Source: Parachlamydiaceae bacterium (GTDB lineage: Bacteria; Chlamydiota; Chlamydiia; Chlamydiales; Parachlamydiaceae). Taken from it: a DNA stretch of 6,997 bases. Below the pieces are notes generated by a model, which worked only from the letters and a program-made list of their open reading frames with translations, was not told the origin of the DNA and did not search any database. Location: contig JACCVN010000128.1 in NCBI GenBank assembly GCA_013698165.1, positions 1-6,997 of the forward strand. The letters run 5' to 3'. Made by a program: the position numbers and the translations under genes. Of the stretch, positions 5,909 to 6,997 are shown in pieces (positions within the stretch are counted from its first letter, which is position 1; the number at the start of each line of letters is the position of its first letter).

Positions 5909-6997
5909 CTATTTGCGATTTGCATTTGTTCCTTTTAAAGGTGGCTGGTAGGGGCTTGAAGGTGGAGATCTAAAACTCGGTAATCCACTGAAATTAATTA
6001 CAGAGGGAGACTTTATCTTATCTTCAGCCTGAGGAATCTTTGCAATTTCTATTGCAAAATTCAAATATATCTTACGATAGATTTCTAAAAGCTGTATTTC
6101 TTCTAAAAGTTCTTTTTTAAGTTCTTCTAAATCCCCACACATTTTTTCGGTGCCATCAACCTCTTCAGCTTCTTTAAGTTTTTTTCCATCGATGGCAATA
6201 TTTAATTTCATTATAATAATCTTCAAAAAAGTTTCACTAATGACTTCCTGGTTGGATAAAAATTCCTTGCGGAGTTTTACTGACTCAACACTCCCATTAT
6301 TGAAATATTTTAAAATTTGCTGGATAAGCGATTGTTGCTTTTCAACAATTTCTCCCTTTTCTAGATTTGAATTTACTATATTTTCAGTGAGGTGAAAAAG
6401 TTCTGACAACTTATTTCTAATATTATTTATTTTTCTTTCGTCCCTCTCGTTAACACTACTAACTATCGGAGTTTTAAAAGCATTTTTTCTATTGGAAGTA
6501 TGCTCTGGGGGGGGAGTTTTTAGATTAAAGAAATTATTGTTTTCTTCAGCAAGCGGAATCATATTTGCAGTATTCTTCCCGAGTGTTAGAAAAGTAATCT
6601 TTAGGTTGTTAAACTTTTCAGTTTCTTTTTTTCTCATTAACTGCAAATTTTTTAATTTATCAGCAACATGTTTTTTATATTCACCAAATTGGTCTTGCAC
6701 ATCAATATTTTGGTTCGAAACTTCTGAACTATTTAAATCGAGAATCCTAATATTTTCATTGATTTCAAATAACTCTGTCAATGAAAATTCAATTTCAAAG
6801 AGAAGATTAACAAATTCATCCTTTAAAAGAGTAGTTTCAGGATTAGCACCAAAATACTTTTCAACTTCTAAAATAAGAGCTATTTTTTCTCGAACTTTAC
6901 TTTCATTATTTCCCTGATTTATCAGATCTTTGCTTAAATGAATAATCTTATTCAGGCTGCTGTTAATTTCAATTGTAAGTTTTGCATGGGGTGAAAG
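5909..6997 (-). CDS. Charged, coiled-coil-rich protein of unknown function (5' end outside window)
   Basis: I do not recognise this protein. The minus-strand frame is open from the right edge to the stop at 5909, giving 362 visible residues and no upstream stop. The region 6782-6997 contains no in-frame ATG, GTG or TTG, and the first one met, TTG at 6781, has no ribosome site. The real start is therefore beyond the window. The protein is rich in Lys, Glu, Asn, Leu and Ile, with long helical, coiled-coil-like stretches (about residues 102-134 and 278-320 of the visible part), a proline-containing linker (161-177, TPPPEHTSNRKNAFKTP) and a Ser/Pro-rich tail (330-362, with SPPSSPYQPP). No signal peptide or membrane segment is visible. 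It lacks enzyme motifs; the style fits structural or secreted effector-like proteins of host-associated bacteria, which is inference only. A run of eight C in the coding strand (6507-6514) encodes part of the linker. Confidence 0.75.
   Translation of the reverse strand, partial: LSPHAKLTIEINSSLNKIIHLSKDLINQGNNESKVREKIALILEVEKYFGANPETTLLKDEFVNLLFEIEFSLTELFEINENIRILDLNSSEVSNQNIDVQDQFGEYKKHVADKLKNLQLMRKKETEKFNNLKITFLTLGKNTANMIPLAEENNNFFNLKTPPPEHTSNRKNAFKTPIVSSVNERDERKINNIRNKLSELFHLTENIVNSNLEKGEIVEKQQSLIQQILKYFNNGSVESVKLRKEFLSNQEVISETFLKIIIMKLNIAIDGKKLKEAEEVDGTEKMCGDLEELKKELLEEIQLLEIYRKIYLNFAIEIAKIPQAEDKIKSPSVINFSGLPSFRSPPSSPYQPPLKGTNANRK
6507..6514 (-). repeat. C8 homopolymer inside the coding sequence
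   Basis: The plus strand has eight G in a row in otherwise AT-rich DNA; the coding (minus) strand reads ACT CCC CCC CCA GAG. Adding one C brings a TAG nine codons after the threonine. Losing one C brings a TAG 17 codons after it. Either change would remove about the last 200 residues. Confidence 0.9.

Noticed and set aside
6492..6917. 141-codon open frame on the plus strand
   Set aside because: It is antisense to the longer coiled-coil frame, and its Phe/Ser-rich make-up is what complementing Lys/Glu codons yields.

Overview
The window (6,997 bases, AT-rich, clearly below 50% GC by eye) looks like bacterial chromosome: Shine-Dalgarno sites of the AAGGAA type, sigma70-like promoter boxes, intrinsic-terminator-like hairpins, and a Sec signal peptide on a secreted protease. 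The mix of a repeat-rich two-membrane-segment protein, a sedolisin-type secreted protease and a coiled-coil protein of unknown function resembles accessory regions of amoeba-associated intracellular bacteria (Parachlamydiaceae-like Chlamydiae, or Legionellales). That assignment is an inference from style, not from any marker gene, and I hold it loosely.

Layout. Bases 1-85 may hold the last codons of an upstream plus-strand gene. Bases 86-437 are non-coding and carry a good promoter at 302-329. A plus-strand gene (438-2108) encodes a 556-residue protein with two membrane segments and a C-terminal half of 11/22-residue repeats, five of them nearly identical in DNA. A terminator hairpin follows. 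Bases 2109-2437 lie between convergent genes and contain that terminator, a 64-bp REP-like imperfect palindrome built from GGGGTCAGA ends, a third GGGGTCA motif, and a perfect 12-bp hairpin that ends the minus-strand gene. That gene (4573 down to 2438) encodes a full-length S53 (sedolisin/kumamolisin) preproprotease with a polyproline linker and a C-terminal DUF11-like domain. A 202-bp divergent promoter region (4574-4775) separates it from a plus-strand aldo/keto reductase (4776-5666). After two hairpins (5694-5721 and 5825-5875), a minus-strand gene of unknown function starts beyond the right edge and ends at 5909. It is open across the whole edge, so it is partial, and it contains a C8 tract whose slippage in either direction would truncate the protein.

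The genes do not form an operon; orientations alternate (+, -, +, -), with two convergent junctions and one divergent one. No shared pathway is evident. The protease is predicted to be exported. The repeat protein is probably membrane- or lipid-associated, and the reductase is cytosolic. No phage, CRISPR, tRNA or rRNA was seen. The points most worth following are the synuclein/perilipin-like 11-mer periodicity of the first protein, the possible poly-C switch in the last gene, and the REP-like element without a transposase in sight.
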